Of a DNA stretch of 64,000 nucleotides, positions 51,901 through 62,754 are shown in pieces (position 1 is the first letter of the stretch; the number at the start of each line of letters is the position of its first letter). The stretch comes from Gordionus sp. m RMFG-2023 (taxonomy: Eukaryota; Nematomorpha; Gordioida; Chordodea; Parachordodidae): positions 38,851,366-38,915,365 of the forward strand of contig NC_088777.1 of assembly GCF_954871325.1 (NCBI RefSeq). Direction: 5' to 3'. Below the pieces are notes generated by a model. That model had not been told where the DNA came from and made no database searches. It saw only the letters and a program-made list of their open reading frames with translations. A program made the position numbers and the translations under genes.

Positions 51901-52419
51901 TTTTTAAGGAAATGGAGTCGGAGTTTAGAGTTGAAAATGTATAATTACTTCAAAAGAAATCCACGAAAAATGAAAATTTAAATTTCTCTGTTCAAATTTA
52001 TATTTTTTGAATGTAAAACCTTAAGAGAATAAAATCAAATCCACAAAAATATAACGGTATAAATTTCCCTATTTGCCCTGTTGGGAATGTATTATTATTT
52101 TTTTGAACCCGAACTTCTCATTTTATTTTTTATGGGTTCAGTTTCGGATTCAAAGAGAAATATTGTGAAAATTTCTAGGTTCATATTCCTCTTATACTCT
52201 ATATTTTATTTGCTTAAATATAATTTTCTTTAAAATATGAAATGAAGGCTATCCTTGCCTCAAACATGGCGTGGTTTGAGGGGCATAGAATTATCAAAAA
52301 TAAGTGGAATAGAAAATTGCGTTTTCGTTCATATGAGTGGATTTATAGGGGGAAACAAAACGAAAGAAGGTGCTATTGATATGGCCATTACAACTTTAAT
52401 CGAAGATCACTCTCCATAA
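30983..52419 (+). CDS. MYG1: MYG1 exonuclease (DHH-family 3'-5' exoribonuclease), 7 exons, complete
   Basis: MYG1 is known as a conserved 3'-5' RNA exonuclease of the DHH superfamily acting in nucleus and mitochondria. Exons were joined by homology and frame: 30983-31098, 31181-31276, 35344-35607, 35691-35769, 39413-39535, 43129-43334, 52248-52419. The total is 1056 nt, 351 residues plus stop, in frame throughout. Visible motifs: [11 protein letters not shown] at 9-19, SRD 40-42, DVVVDVGG 50-57, DHHQ 67-70, [54 protein letters not shown], then LPQTWRGL and [16 protein letters not shown] near the end. Human MYG1 is 376 residues with an N-terminal mitochondrial leader; here only eight residues precede GTHDG, so no leader is evident. 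Most of the 21.4 kb is transposon-filled intron (8.9 kb in intron 6), yet every exon is intact, so I infer that the gene is functional. Confidence 0.95.
31081..31160 (+). repeat. 41-bp tandem duplication of the MYG1 exon 1 donor
   Basis: The exon 1 end and its donor (TATATAATAAG|GTTAGTTTA at 31099) recur 41 bases later as TATGTAATAAG|GTTAGTTTA (31140). Homology places exon 1's end at the first copy. Use of the second donor would add 41 bases and an in-frame TAA. Confidence 0.85.
31860..32164. mobile_element. CAGAGACCTGCAG-family MITE in MYG1 intron 2
   Basis: The left end AAAGACCTGCAGATG has lost its first bases; the right end is CTGCAGGTCTCTG. The flanks AATTATAT and AATTATAC match at 7 of 8 positions, as an 8-bp hAT target duplication. 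The inside has GGCCTGGCC-type motifs and A/T runs. Confidence 0.8.
32243..32461. mobile_element. CAGAGACCTGCAG-family MITE with perfect target duplication
   Basis: The left end is CAGAGACATGCAGAGG and the right end is GGTATCTG. The perfect 8-bp direct repeat AAAAATAT lies at 32235-32242 and 32462-32469. It shares the block AG..GTACCATTTGCACA with the neighbouring copy, so the two are close relatives. Confidence 0.85.
35770..39412 (+). other. MYG1 intron 4 (3.6 kb)
   Basis: It is filled mostly by the minus-strand Gypsy fossil. Near 39167-39300 a GC-rich patch starts CAGAGGCGTAACGC, a hAT-like end. Confidence 0.7.
36180..38620 (-). mobile_element. Ty3/Gypsy retrotransposon fossil, protease to integrase
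   Basis: Minus-strand translation shows, from high to low coordinates, a protease-like [11 protein letters not shown] (near 38500), reverse transcriptase [13 protein letters not shown] (near 37960-38000), an RNase H-like stretch (about 37080-37500) and integrase-like text (about 36200-36960). The order fits Ty3/Gypsy pol. It is old and heavily broken, and no LTRs were recognised. It lies opposite to MYG1 inside intron 4. Confidence 0.8.
39536..41320 (+). other. MYG1 intron 5, first part
   Basis: It has a GC-richer patch at 39610-39720 without a known match, a C run near 40168-40180 and, at 40750-41045, sequence with AATACAGACACATC-type motifs that resemble hAT-element interiors near their ends. 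These may belong to the hAT fossil that follows. No host exon is present. Confidence 0.5.
41320..42830 (-). pseudogene. hAT transposase fossil (ZBED-like)
   Basis: The minus strand carries the family's C-terminal dimerisation signature [19 protein letters not shown] (41350-41440), followed by AGLILDEK. Upstream on that strand is [21 protein letters not shown] (42340-42420) and an open piece [20 protein letters not shown] (42059-42289). The order fits the catalytic-to-dimerisation half of a ZBED-type hAT transposase. It is broken by stops and frame changes. Ends and target duplication were not found. Confidence 0.8.
44075..44290 (+). repeat. dispersed repeat, copy 2
   Basis: It shares AGCAATAACTTT, AAATGATGTTTAT and GGAAGAATAGGAAGGATAT with the copy at 1985-2190 in the same order. 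Confidence 0.65.
44691..44842 (+). repeat. 76-bp tandem duplication
   Basis: Two units starting ACGTTATAAAGTAGTTATTA at 44691 and 44767 differ at about one position. They lie just beyond the 3' side of the minus-strand LINE and may be its tail. The near-identity points to a recent duplication. Confidence 0.9.
44870..46610 (-). mobile_element. LINE with CFDP2-type endonuclease and reverse transcriptase
   Basis: Read on the minus strand from 46610: a 5' leader typical of this LINE group (GGGCATCCGATTGTAAAAAT, then GCGGGGTACAACCCAAGGTA), an endonuclease start [20 protein letters not shown] (near 46180-46240), reverse transcriptase text ESFEVKVG (near 45810), [15 protein letters not shown] with [15 protein letters not shown] (near 45560-45670), and a C-terminal [18 protein letters not shown] (near 45000-45110). 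Part of the core reverse transcriptase is missing, including the YADD box, and frames are disrupted, so it is inactive. It lies antisense inside MYG1 intron 6. Confidence 0.85.
46620..47780. other. AT-rich stretch in MYG1 intron 6
   Basis: I see no gene, repeat or element that I can name. Confidence 0.5.
47780..49230 (-). mobile_element. Ty3/Gypsy retrotransposon fossil, integrase part
   Basis: Minus-strand pieces: a linker-like [13 protein letters not shown] (near 49010-49060), integrase core text with NNGPPF (near 48540-48580), the C-terminal integrase signature [23 protein letters not shown] (48140-48220), and a Pro/Arg-rich tail ending PSRIRTPQG (near 47840-47870). The order fits the 3' part of Gypsy pol. 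It is a broken fossil, without recognised LTRs. Confidence 0.75.
49518..49760 (-). pseudogene. possible FLYWCH/MULE zinc-finger fragment
   Basis: An 80-codon open stretch contains [20 protein letters not shown], which resembles the W-x-C...C-x-(A/V)-R pattern of FLYWCH-type fingers found next to MULE transposases. No transposase was found beside it. It may equally be chance. Confidence 0.2.
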
Positions 52420-52494
52420 ATATTCATGACCGTGGCTAAATATACAATATGAAAATTAATTAAAAATTATATTACGCACACATATTTTTATACT

Positions 52495-52500
52495 AATAAA
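52495..52500 (+). promoter_or_regulatory. candidate poly(A) signal of MYG1
   Basis: AATAAA lies about 75 bases after the MYG1 stop. The call rests on position only. Confidence 0.35.
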
Positions 52501-55500
52501 TACTTTTTATATTTTGTAAAATTAATAAAACAAGGATAGGATGATGTGAATGTTTGATTGTAATCTAATTTTTTTTTCTGTTACTTTTCTAAAAAATATT
52601 ATAATCTCTTTTTACAACATTTTTTTTAGAATATGAAGAATTTTATTTTTATGGTAATCAGAATTAGATGTCCCAGTCTAGATGACACTGAACAAAAAAA
52701 CCTCCGGGAAAATAGACACGACATAAAAATACCCCAATTTTTAAAACCACAAAAGCTTTATATTAGGGTTATTCAATATGAGAGGACTAATGGAAATATA
52801 ATTATTTTGCTACCTAGAATTTGTATATAGTCTATAGAAGCCTGATGTAAGCTTGGGTTAGTAATTGGCATTATTATGTGGTAATTAGGTTGATATATTT
52901 TACCGAAACTAAACCTAAATTAGAAAGACCTAATATATGTTGTATACATGAGATGGAGGAGATGGTTAAAATAATCATTATTTTTTTCTTACTTTCATTT
53001 AAATAAAAAATAAGCTACAAAGGTCTAATATAGGTTTTAATATATCGTCGGTCGTGCTCTATATAAAATTGTTGATAGGGAAAACTCATTTAAAGTTTAG
53101 ATTAAAATTATATATTAATATAAATAGAAAATTGAGATGTAATATATAATAGTACTTCAAAATAATAGCATAAATATGCGCAATTATTTATATATGTATT
53201 TAATATTATAGATGTCAATAAATAAAATATTTCATTCTATCTTAATTAGGCAATATTGTACTACATCCTAAAAGTAAAAATTATGAAAATAGCCCAAAAG
53301 TGTTAAATTTTTTAGACATTTAGAGTAATTATTTTTGTTTAGCGTCTTTATGTCCGTGATTTATTTTACTATAACCTTTTATATTATAAACAAATCATAT
53401 TTTATGATAATGTTTTTGTCATATTTCATAGTATAATTTATTTAATTTACAATGTCATCGTATAAAAGGCTATTATAAAAGCTATGTTAAATGGAATAGT
53501 TACCACTATATTTTATATAGTGTAGTAGTATAAATCATTAATCAATCAATGTAAATATGGTAAATATTTTTATTTTTAATACTGCTATGTCTATTTTAAG
53601 ATGTAAATTTCGTATATTTATTCTTATAAAATATGATCGTTTCATTGTAACAATTATTATGGTGACTGAGAAAAGATTTATTATTTTAATATACATATTT
53701 TTATATGAAATAAATAGGCCAAATACAATCGTATAAATAATCATTCCTTCCAACTTAGTTAAGTGTATTCAAAAACTAATTTAAAATACCTTATACATTT
53801 TTGTTATATTTATTTCAACAACATCGATACTAAAAATCTAATCTAATGACCTCATAAGTTACGTTTTTTGAGAAACCTAAAAATAATTTTTACTCTGATA
53901 TATAAATCTTCTTCTCTCAGTCTAGGCATTTAAATGACATTTTTCGGACTGTTTCAAACAGGTACGTATGACATGCCCACTGACGTTTGAAGAGATGCTC
54001 ATATTATTTACCACTTTTGGATTTTTTTTCTGAGGAAAATCTAGCTTAGTTCTGTTGATTGTCAACAGCATCTACATGACAAGATTTTCACTGGGTACAA
54101 CTCCCTCAAAAACCTATACCTATCCCCCTAAAAAAATTCCCTAACCTTCGGCGGCGATGTTTTTCCATTATAAATTACACCTTTTTAATTATAATGGTAC
54201 TTCTTTCATAAATTTTAAAAAGAATAACTTAAATTATTTAAATCCACTAAAACTATATTGTGAAAATAAAATAATTATTTTTAGATCACGAATTCAATTA
54301 AAAACCTCATTTACAAAGAATGCATTATTATATATTGTTTGGCATGAATATGAGTTTGCTGAGAATATCCAACCCTTTTAAATTACATTTAAAAGAATAA
54401 AAGTTTTATTTGGAAAATAATATCTATGATTGTTAGCAATATATAAATTTAGTCGATGATCAGCAATATCATTGCATTTAGTGGGTTTTTAATAAAAGTA
54501 TTAATTTTTACAGCAATATAATTTGTCCTATTTCATCTAAAAATTTAATAAATAACCCCCTCAATAAATTTATCCTATCTCCTATCAACCCCTCAAGAAA
54601 AATCGAATAAGAGATGCATTTTAATAATTAAAAATCATGTAGGTCTAAATATGATCGTTTTCTGTGATAATAAAGAATTATGAATTTATTATCAAATTCA
54701 ATTAGGAAAAAATATTAAATTTACAGATATTTTTTAGGCTCCTACATTAGATACCTACAGAGGGAGAGTTAGGAACATTTTGTCTTCATATATCAAATAG
54801 GGGATATATTTCTACTAAAGGGGATAGGAAGAGAGTGGGTGGGGGGGGGGGGGGGTAAGAAATAAATATTTCGATGCGCCGTCACAAAATTATTTTTTCC
54901 CTTGTGAATGCTGCGCAGATGTACCTCTTTAAGATCTTGGTTATATTTTTGGCTGTGATGTATAAATGATTTCAAATGGAAATTAAAAATATTACGGGTG
55001 TAGTTTTTTTAAACCTTTGACTCAGGCAAAGACTTTGTAAATCATACTATTTTACGAACTGAGTTCTCTGAAATTTATACATATATATCTTCTTAAAACT
55101 AAAGGTAATGAACTAAATAAACACAATATAATAAGCTAGTATACTTCCGCCATCCTGATTTCGAAAATTTTTTTTATTCAACATAGGGTATTATAGCTAG
55201 GTTATCAGCTCTTCTTATTTGAACGGCTTTTTGGTCTAATTATCATTAGGAGTATTTGGAGCTTCCATCTATAAGATTCCTAAATTTAAACAAAATTGGC
55301 AATTTAACCTTATCTTTTACTATTTTACCCCTACTCTATCATAGAATCGAGTGAGTAGTATGCAAATATAAATTGCTCTAGCGATTCTTCAATGTATTTA
55401 AATCGTGATTTTTATCCTTCCAGGTCAAGTTAATAGAATTAATAATTTATTTTTGTTTTGATATTTAATGTTTATTTTTTAAAAATAATCAGAAATTCAG

Positions 55501-56600
55501 GCCCTGCTTGATTTTTTTTATTAGGCCTTAGCCCGATATTGAAAATAAATTTCAAAAAGCAAGCATTGAATTGAAAAGTCTATAAAAATATAACATTTTC
55601 TCATTTTGGGGAAGTAGCATAGGCTCTAGAGGTTACCCTTCATATTATATTACAATGAAATGAATACGAATAATACAATTATTCGATTCGAAAATTTATT
55701 TATATTTTTTCTTTATCTTTAAAGAATCTTATGCTATAATTTAATATGAATAATTATTACTTATTTAGCAATAATTTTTATGACTTTAAATAAAAATTTA
55801 AATGCATAAAATTATTTATCCATTTTTATCAGTTTTACAAAAAAAAATACAAATTTAGCCGATATTTTGTCTTTTTTTTATTACTATTTTTTTCCTTTGA
55901 ATATAAAATATATTTTAAGTTTGTCACAATATAAAACCATTTTATAACTGAATTTAGTTAAGCCCTGGTAGTGATTCCTAGATCTTATTTTAGAAAATTA
56001 TTATATTGAATGTGATTCTAGTCTCAATTCTGCATTTTATTAATAAATATATACTGCTTAATATATAAAAATTGCAATTTATGACATAAATAAATTAAAT
56101 ATATGTTTATAAACTAAGTTTGCATGGTGGCAGGAAACACAAGACATAAAAAATAAATTCAGAAACTTACGAATGAATAATTTTTGTAAAAAAATTTTAA
56201 TAACTTCTTTTTTTTTGTCAAAAACTCGTATAAAACTTTACCAAAGACGAAATATGGTTTTCGTTAGTTTCCACAAGGGAGATTATGTAATCTTTTTCTT
56301 AATTGTTTTTAAAAAATATTTATTTATTTTAAATTTTGGACACTTTTTGACCTATTACATATAAACTTTCCTTTAAAAAAAATTAAAGAGTTTCTCATAG
56401 GAATATGATTTTAAATTTATAACTTACGCAATTTGTGTCCTTCTTTATTAATATAAATAGGTTTTTTTATAAAGTTTACTGTTAACAAATTATTATCAAC
56501 AAAGTTTGGCTTTTTAACTGAGGGCATTTGCATAATGTATTAGAATTATTACACATTATTTATTAAAACGATTAGCATAGATTAGAAATTAGTGAATAAG
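52501..56600. other. intergenic, no gene recognised
   Basis: AT-rich. A stretch near 53950-54100 resembles 27600-27800. A 15-base G run lies at 54841-54855. A GC-motif piece lies at about 55495-55545. The open frames here lack conserved domains and have AT-driven composition. Confidence 0.5.
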
Positions 56601-56881
56601 GAATAGTGGCTCGGGTTTCTCGATTTGGATCAAACCGTGGCAGTTTCATCTTTGAAATGGGTTCCATGTTCGGTTATTGCAATGGTCTTCGGTTCGGACG
56701 GGTAAATAAAATTGAATAATTTATTTTTAAAATAATATCCAGAAGTTTCAGAATCTATTCATGTTTTATTCATAAATCTTTTCGAAATTTTACCTGGCAA
56801 AATGTGCCGGATATATTTATCCTTTGCTAAAATTATTATTTTTGAAAGGAAATAAAGATGTGCTTACTATATAATATATAT

Positions 56882-57263
56882 TAGTGATCTGCATCAGGCC
56901 TAATTTTTCAAGCCCAGCCCGGCCCGAAATTTTTTTTATAAAAGTTTTGCTAACCCGACTCGAACTCGAAATTTTTTTAAAAAAGTTTTGCCGGCACGGC
57001 CCGAACCCGAATTTTTTTTATAATTACTCAAAATAAAAGACATATGTTATATGTCGTTTAGTTTCAATAAATAAAATAAAATATTTTTATTTTACATAAA
57101 AAATTCAATATAAAATTGATAAATTTAGATATATTTAAAAAAATTTCCAGTGTCCGATCTGACTCGGCTTAAATTTTTTTTAAAAATATTAGACCCGGCC
57201 CGTACCCGATTATTTTAACGGGCTGGGCCGGACTCGGGCCGGGCCTAACTTTGCAGATCTCTA
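56882..57263. mobile_element. GC-motif MITE with TAGTGATCTGCA / TGCAGATCTCTA ends
   Basis: The inside is repeated GCCCGGCCCGAA-type motifs alternating with A/T runs. Inverted ends are TAGTGATCTGCA and, reversed, TAGAGATCTGCA. It is a relative of the CAGAGACCTGCAG family. The flanks are too AT-rich to judge a target duplication. Confidence 0.7.
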
Positions 57264-57485
57264 ATATATTATATATATGAGTTTACATTTATAATATCTG
57301 TTTTGTCTTTTAATAGGAAATTCTTTACTTTATTAGGTGTTTGTTATTCATATTAATTTTACCCTAGCTAGAGATTATTTGAAATTTAAGCAACTTCAGT
57401 TATTCCGTTAAATGTATTTTTTAGAGCAAAAAAATATAAGTAGATTATCAATCAAAATGATACAATCAGCCATGTATATCGTGGG

Positions 57486-57695
57486 TAGTGTCGTTAAACC
57501 GCTAAGTTTGAGCCGATTTTTAAAAACGGATTACTCAATATTTTAGCTAGACAAAGCCCAAGATTTTGTTAATAGATGCCCAAACATTTGTGCCATCTAT
57601 GAGTAAAATCTTTCGGTTTATGTAATATTTTTTTGAATAAAATAATAAGTTTTTAAAAATCTTCTCGAATCGAGCCGTTTAACAACACAACACTA
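57486..57695. mobile_element. 210-bp hAT-like MITE with target duplication
   Basis: Inverted ends are TAGTGTCGTTAAACCG and, reversed, TAGTGTTGTGTTGTTAAACG, then GGCTCGATTCGAG. The flanks ATCGTGGG (57478-57485) and ATTGTGGG (57696-57703) match at 7 of 8 positions. Confidence 0.8.
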
Positions 57696-57985
57696 ATTGT
57701 GGGTCATGGCTCAAAAATGGAATATCTATTGAGAATTTTTTTTAGCCAAATCTTATTGAAGATTATATATTATTGTTACTACTATATGTTTTCACATTTT
57801 ATTATTCCTAAATTTGCAATTAAATAAAAATTTTTATATTTTGTTATATAGATATTCAAAACCAAAGTATCGGCCCGTACTACGCTTCAATTTGGTCTCC
57901 ATAAGCGATCCACAGTTCGGTTTAGTTTTTAAAATCGGTTCCTCAGTTCGGTAATCGGTTCCAAATCGAACAGTGACCTTCACTA

Positions 57986-59365
57986 TTAGAGTCATATCCA
58001 TAGGATATTTACTTTTTTTTTAATCATTAGTAACAAAAGTTGTAACTGACGCATGAAAATATACAATATTTTCTTAATTTACAAATATATTTTTTTCATA
58101 GTTAATTAATACAACTGAGTCATTCTTGCTTAACTAACACTCATGGTATTAAATAAAAAATAAAAAAATGAATTATTTTCTAAATCATTTCATTTTACAT
58201 CCATTTGCTTCATTTCTTCCAATAATCAAATATAATTTATTGGTTTCTTCCAATTATCAAACATAATTTATTAGGAAACAAAATATACAAAAACTAAAGT
58301 AATTAATGTTTTAGACATCTACATGATTATTGTAATTTTTTAAACATAAAATTATAGATTTTACCCAATGATAGTTTTTATTAGGTTTAAAAAAAAAACT
58401 AAAAATCGAAATATTGGCAATAGATTAACTGATGTAATGTGATAAGACGATAGTTTACTTTCTATCAAAAAAATGGTTATTTATGTTTCATACCAGTTTT
58501 AGGAACGTAGTGAAAAAATATTTTATTTTAATAATACATTAATATAATATTTATTTAAATTAAATTATCACAACTTAGCATTAATATAATTTTTTTAAAT
58601 TAATAGCATTTATATTTATGTTTTACATATAGCATCATAGGCAGGAACTTTGGTTAGGAACGATTTAAGTTTAGATAACATCCATATCTTTGCTATTATT
58701 ACTATTGTTGTTAATGGATATTTTTAAAATTAACAAGTTGTTTTTACTACATTTTAAAAAGATAACTAGTTATAGTTACTAATTATAGTTTTTTTAAAAT
58801 AGACAGCTACCGCTATGTTTTAAATGTAACGAGTTTTATTGCAAATTACTATATAAATTATATATATAGTTAACCTACCATTTGAAAAAAAAAATTATCA
58901 TACAAAATAATTTAGCGATTTACAAATTTCAAATTTAATGGAATTTATAAATAAAAAGATTTAAATCCAACTCACGGAAATTACTGTTACAACAACTGAT
59001 TTATAATTTCTATTGGTTAATTAATTTATTATCATGTTACTTATCAGATTTGACAAGTTATTTAATAAAAATGATCAAATTTTGATTAAAAGCCATAATA
59101 TATACCCTCAACCCATACCTAATTAACTCTAACCCACATTTTTTTTAACCCTAAATATTCTTCCTTAATTAATTTATTTTAAGATTAATCTAATTAAACA
59201 ATTTCCTTCAGATGAACATTCCTTGAAATGTGCTATAAATAAATACTAATACAATTTAAATAAAATAAATAATTGCACCGGAAAAATAAGACAAATATGT
59301 TATTTATTTGCAGTACATTCGAGGTCTGAAGTCCTTGCTCTCTTCAGCCCGTTATTGTACTAGTT
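57986..59365. other. intergenic, no gene recognised
   Basis: At 58740-58800 the text AACTAGTTATAGTTACTAATTATAG resembles hAT-type ends, and an opposite-orientation partner lies at 62215-62275. No coding region was seen. Confidence 0.4.
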
Positions 59366-59930
59366 GCCCTGCCAGATCTGTTAAATTCTTTGGCCGGCCC
59401 TCCGTTATGATTTTTTAAAAATTCTCCGGGCTCGGCCTATAAAATTTTATAAAATTATATAAAATGTCAGACACGGTTCTTTAAGGTTTTGGTCCGCCCT
59501 GGCCCTTTAAAAATTTTTAAATTTTATAGCCATCGCATTTTTAATATTTATCTTTAATTTTTCCCCAATGTCAATTAAAACTCTTATATTTCTCCTCTGT
59601 GGGTATTTCTTTCTACAAAAACCGTTTTATATATCGATTATGATATTTATATATGTAATTGCTTAAAATACAAAGAAATAAGCATATTGCAATTTATTTT
59701 CATAGTATTAATCAAAATATTCACTTATTCAAAAAATATATCAAAATTTTGCCCGGGCTGGCCTATTTGTGAGGTCCTATAAATTCTTCCATCCGGCCCA
59801 GTTCAAAATTTTTGCATATGTGAATGGCCCGGCTCGTTACAGTTTTTTTAAAAAAAAATTACCGGTCCAGCTCGACCCAGGGATCTGGCTTTGGGATTTT
59901 CGGACGGGCCGAGCTTTGCAGATCCTTTCA
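59366..59930. mobile_element. GC-motif MITE, large decayed copy
   Basis: The left side has CCAGATCTG and GGCCGGCCC; the right side has GGGCCGAGCTTTGCAGATC. Between them are GGCCCGG-type blocks and A/T runs, as in the 56882 copy. The ends are only approximate. Confidence 0.6.
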
Positions 59931-60099
59931 CATTGATGTCAAAAAGGTGCGCTAATTTTTCTCCAAAAATGAGCTTTGAGATTAAACAAGTTTAACAAGT
60001 GCGCTTGATGTAAATGATATTTTATATTTAATAAACATAAATTTTAAATTTAGGCCATCATCATACAAAAAAAAATTAATGAGATATGAATGTCGTATT

Positions 60100-60250
60100 A
60101 GGCTATGGAATTCATGGTGTAGTCCTGTATGTCCAAAAGGCTGGGCTGAACTGCATCAATAAATACAATATGTCATATTTCCTTCCTATTCTCCATTTTT
60201 TGCCTGATTGAATATCACAATTATAAAGTAAATTTGAAAAAATTAGGAGT
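60100..60250 (-). repeat. dispersed repeat, copy 3 (reversed)
   Basis: Reversed, it reads GTGATATTCAATCAGGCAAA then GAGAATAGGAAGGAAATATG, matching the copies at 1985 and 44075. GC-motif text (GCCGGGCTGGGCC) follows at 60426. Confidence 0.55.
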
Positions 60251-62440
60251 TGGAAAATATTGACTATTCATTTTATCATATTTTGAAATAAATAGAAAAG
60301 CCTTATTAAATATCAAAATTATTTCTGAATATTTAAATTCAATACATATTGAATAAAATAAAAATTCTAGGTTTGAGATTTCTTTCCTACTTTTTAAAAT
60401 TCGTGCCACAGCCTTAATAAGAAGTGCCGGGCTGGGCCTAGAACTAAATTTTCTTGTATTTTAACTTTATAAAACATTTATTTTTTTAAATTTATTATGC
60501 TTAGATAAAAACATGTGTGGATAATTATAACTTATGCTAAGATTTTATGGTATTCGATATTATAACTAATATTTTCATTAGGATAAAATTTTTCCCTAAA
60601 TGAAAAGGTTAAATAAAACTTATGTAAGTTGCGGAGTTTAGGAGACCTAAGTCTTTCAAAAATGACATAATCTGAAAACTATTGTACCCAAATAAAAAAA
60701 ATTTAAATATAATATTTTAAAATAAATTTAATGAAGTACTGTAGATTTGATAACCATTTTCATGAAATATTAGTTTTAACATGTTTAAAGTTCTATAGAT
60801 CTCATTAGTACTGAAAAAAATTGCCTTTATTTTAGAGATCCTTCAACTGTGAGCCAGTTTTCTCTAGATCATCCTATGCTAATAATGTTGAAACAACATT
60901 GATAATAGATAAAATGGTTCAATCACAATATGAATACTGAAATTCGAATTGAGCAATAAAGACCCCCACCTCCTCCCCATTTCAATATGCAATAACGTAA
61001 TTGCATGGTATGGTACCCCTTACGTGCTAGAGGGCCCTAAATTGAGTTGCAATTCAACATTTAAATCTTTAATTATATTGACAAAATTATTAAAATTATT
61101 ATCATAGAATACTAAAATCTTAAATGTTATACAATATTTATGTGTTATGTAAATTAAAATTTAAAATACTTCTCATGAATTTACAATTTGATTTGTAATA
61201 AAATGTATAAAATTAATTTACATAGATAAATAACTATAAAATATTTTTTCTCATCAAGATATAGAAAATGTAGAAGAAAATATCAATTTAAATTCACTAA
61301 AAAAATTCGCTCTTATTAGATTAAAATTTCTTTAAACCAATTTTTACTTTGTTTTTAAAGAAATATCAATCTTATTAATTTATATCATTTTGCTTTAAAA
61401 TGATTACATTTAATTTCATATAGATGTGAAACCAATATCATTATACATCCCAGATAAGTTTTTCTGGAGAACAACTTATCCAAATTTGAAAGTTGGATTT
61501 TATCGAAATAAATCCCAGTATAGATGTCTGCAATAGGTGTGCTTTTTCCTACCCATGTGCCTATTAATTATTAATTTTTCAACCCCTCAGAAAGATCTAT
61601 TATTTTTTAAAATTCACCCGCCAGCACAATGCTTACAAATTATTTGACTGTTTAGCTTGGTTCTTTATTTTTATTTTAATATTATTTTTACTTATTCTTA
61701 TAAAACATGCAATATTAAGAAATAAATTAATTTTTAATACACATAAACACCTCATTCCGGCGAAATATTTTAATCAGCCTAACTGTTATTTTAAAAATAT
61801 TTTTTGTCCGCCAGCCAATGGATAGATTAAAAAAATTGTCCGCTGTAGATTTTTATTCCAGCATATATGTAGCAATGTATCTATTTAATCCAATTTTGCG
61901 GTGAACTTTGAAACGAATGTTAATTTAAAATTTATATATGTATTTTTTTTCTTATAAATTAAAAATATGCAAACAAATACATGGTAAAATTGTTTGAAAT
62001 TAATAAGGTAGATACTCTATACATCATGCCGTAATACATTTCGGGAAAAATCATATTTTATTTACGGTATTTTTTTTCAGTGGAATTATTATTTTATACA
62101 AATAAATTATATATTTTCTTTTAACCCTTTGGTTAAAATTTGTAAATCGTAAATTTTTATATATTTATAATTAAAAAAAAGGTATGTTATATAAATGAAT
62201 AAAGTAACTTATAATGTATGTAACTAGTTATCTTTTTAGGAATGTAACTAGTAACTTTAACGTAATTTTTGACAACACTACTCATTTGAAGGTTCCAAAA
62301 ATGAAACTACATCTTTAAATATAACCTTTCTTAATAGATATTTTTAATAATAATGTTCGTTAGGTGTTAGTGTTGCAAACTCTAAATGATTGTTAAAGTT
62401 AAGTGATTACTAAAGTTTAGCTAATAGCGTATCTTAGATA
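60251..62440. other. intergenic, no gene recognised
   Basis: AT-rich. A patch at 62215-62275 (GTAACTAGTTATCTTTTTAG) is the partner-like sequence of 58740. No gene was seen. Confidence 0.45.
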
Positions 62441-62442
62441 TT

Positions 62443-62754
62443 GTGTCGGTGTATTTTTTGACGATATTTTTAAAGGTTATATCACCTGTTCTCTGCTTCA
62501 TAAAGCATTTTGTTTTCCTTCTTAAGAATTTCTTCAGATCCTCTACATACTCAAATGAACAACGGTATTTTATTTACAGTGACTTATTGAGGTCGTATAA
62601 AATCGAAACTAAATTCATAATGAAGAATATCACAAATCTCAATCCCAATCGTTTTATTCACATGCAGCTTAATATCCTCTCAACTACATTCCAGGACCAT
62701 TTTAGCTCTAAATTCTTCTCAGAAATGCTGCCACATGTGGTTCAACATATTTAG
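62443..62754 (+). pseudogene. possible P-element/THAP9-like transposase fragment
   Basis: The second half of this 103-codon open stretch, SDLLRSYKIETKFIMKNI then NLNPNRFIHMQLNILSTTF, has the spacing of a segment conserved in P-type transposases (asparagine/proline, then a basic-Met-hydrophobic block). No THAP domain or catalytic residues are visible. It is slightly richer in non-AT codons than its surroundings. Confidence 0.25.

Larger units (their letters stand above)
43335..52247 (+). other. MYG1 intron 6 (8.9 kb)
   Basis: The largest intron in the window. It contains a dispersed repeat copy (44075-44290), a 76-bp tandem duplication, a minus-strand LINE, a minus-strand Gypsy fossil, a doubtful FLYWCH-like fragment and AT-rich filler. 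A motif AGCGCCATATGCGTACCCAGG (reversed, near 51690-51712) resembles the transposon end at 28848. Confidence 0.8.
56604..57985. mobile_element. possible nested MITE nest
   Basis: The outer ends look like decayed inverted repeats (TAGTGGCTCGGGTTTCTCGA on the left; reversed right end TAGTGAAGGTCACTGTTCGA). Both lead into text with CGATTTGGA and AACCG. Two other MITEs (56882-57263 and 57486-57695) lie inside. The flanks do not duplicate, so the outer element is tentative. Confidence 0.35.

Noticed and set aside
54841-54855. 15-base G run
   Set aside because: An isolated homopolymer with no other G tracts beside it. It may even be a sequencing or assembly artefact.
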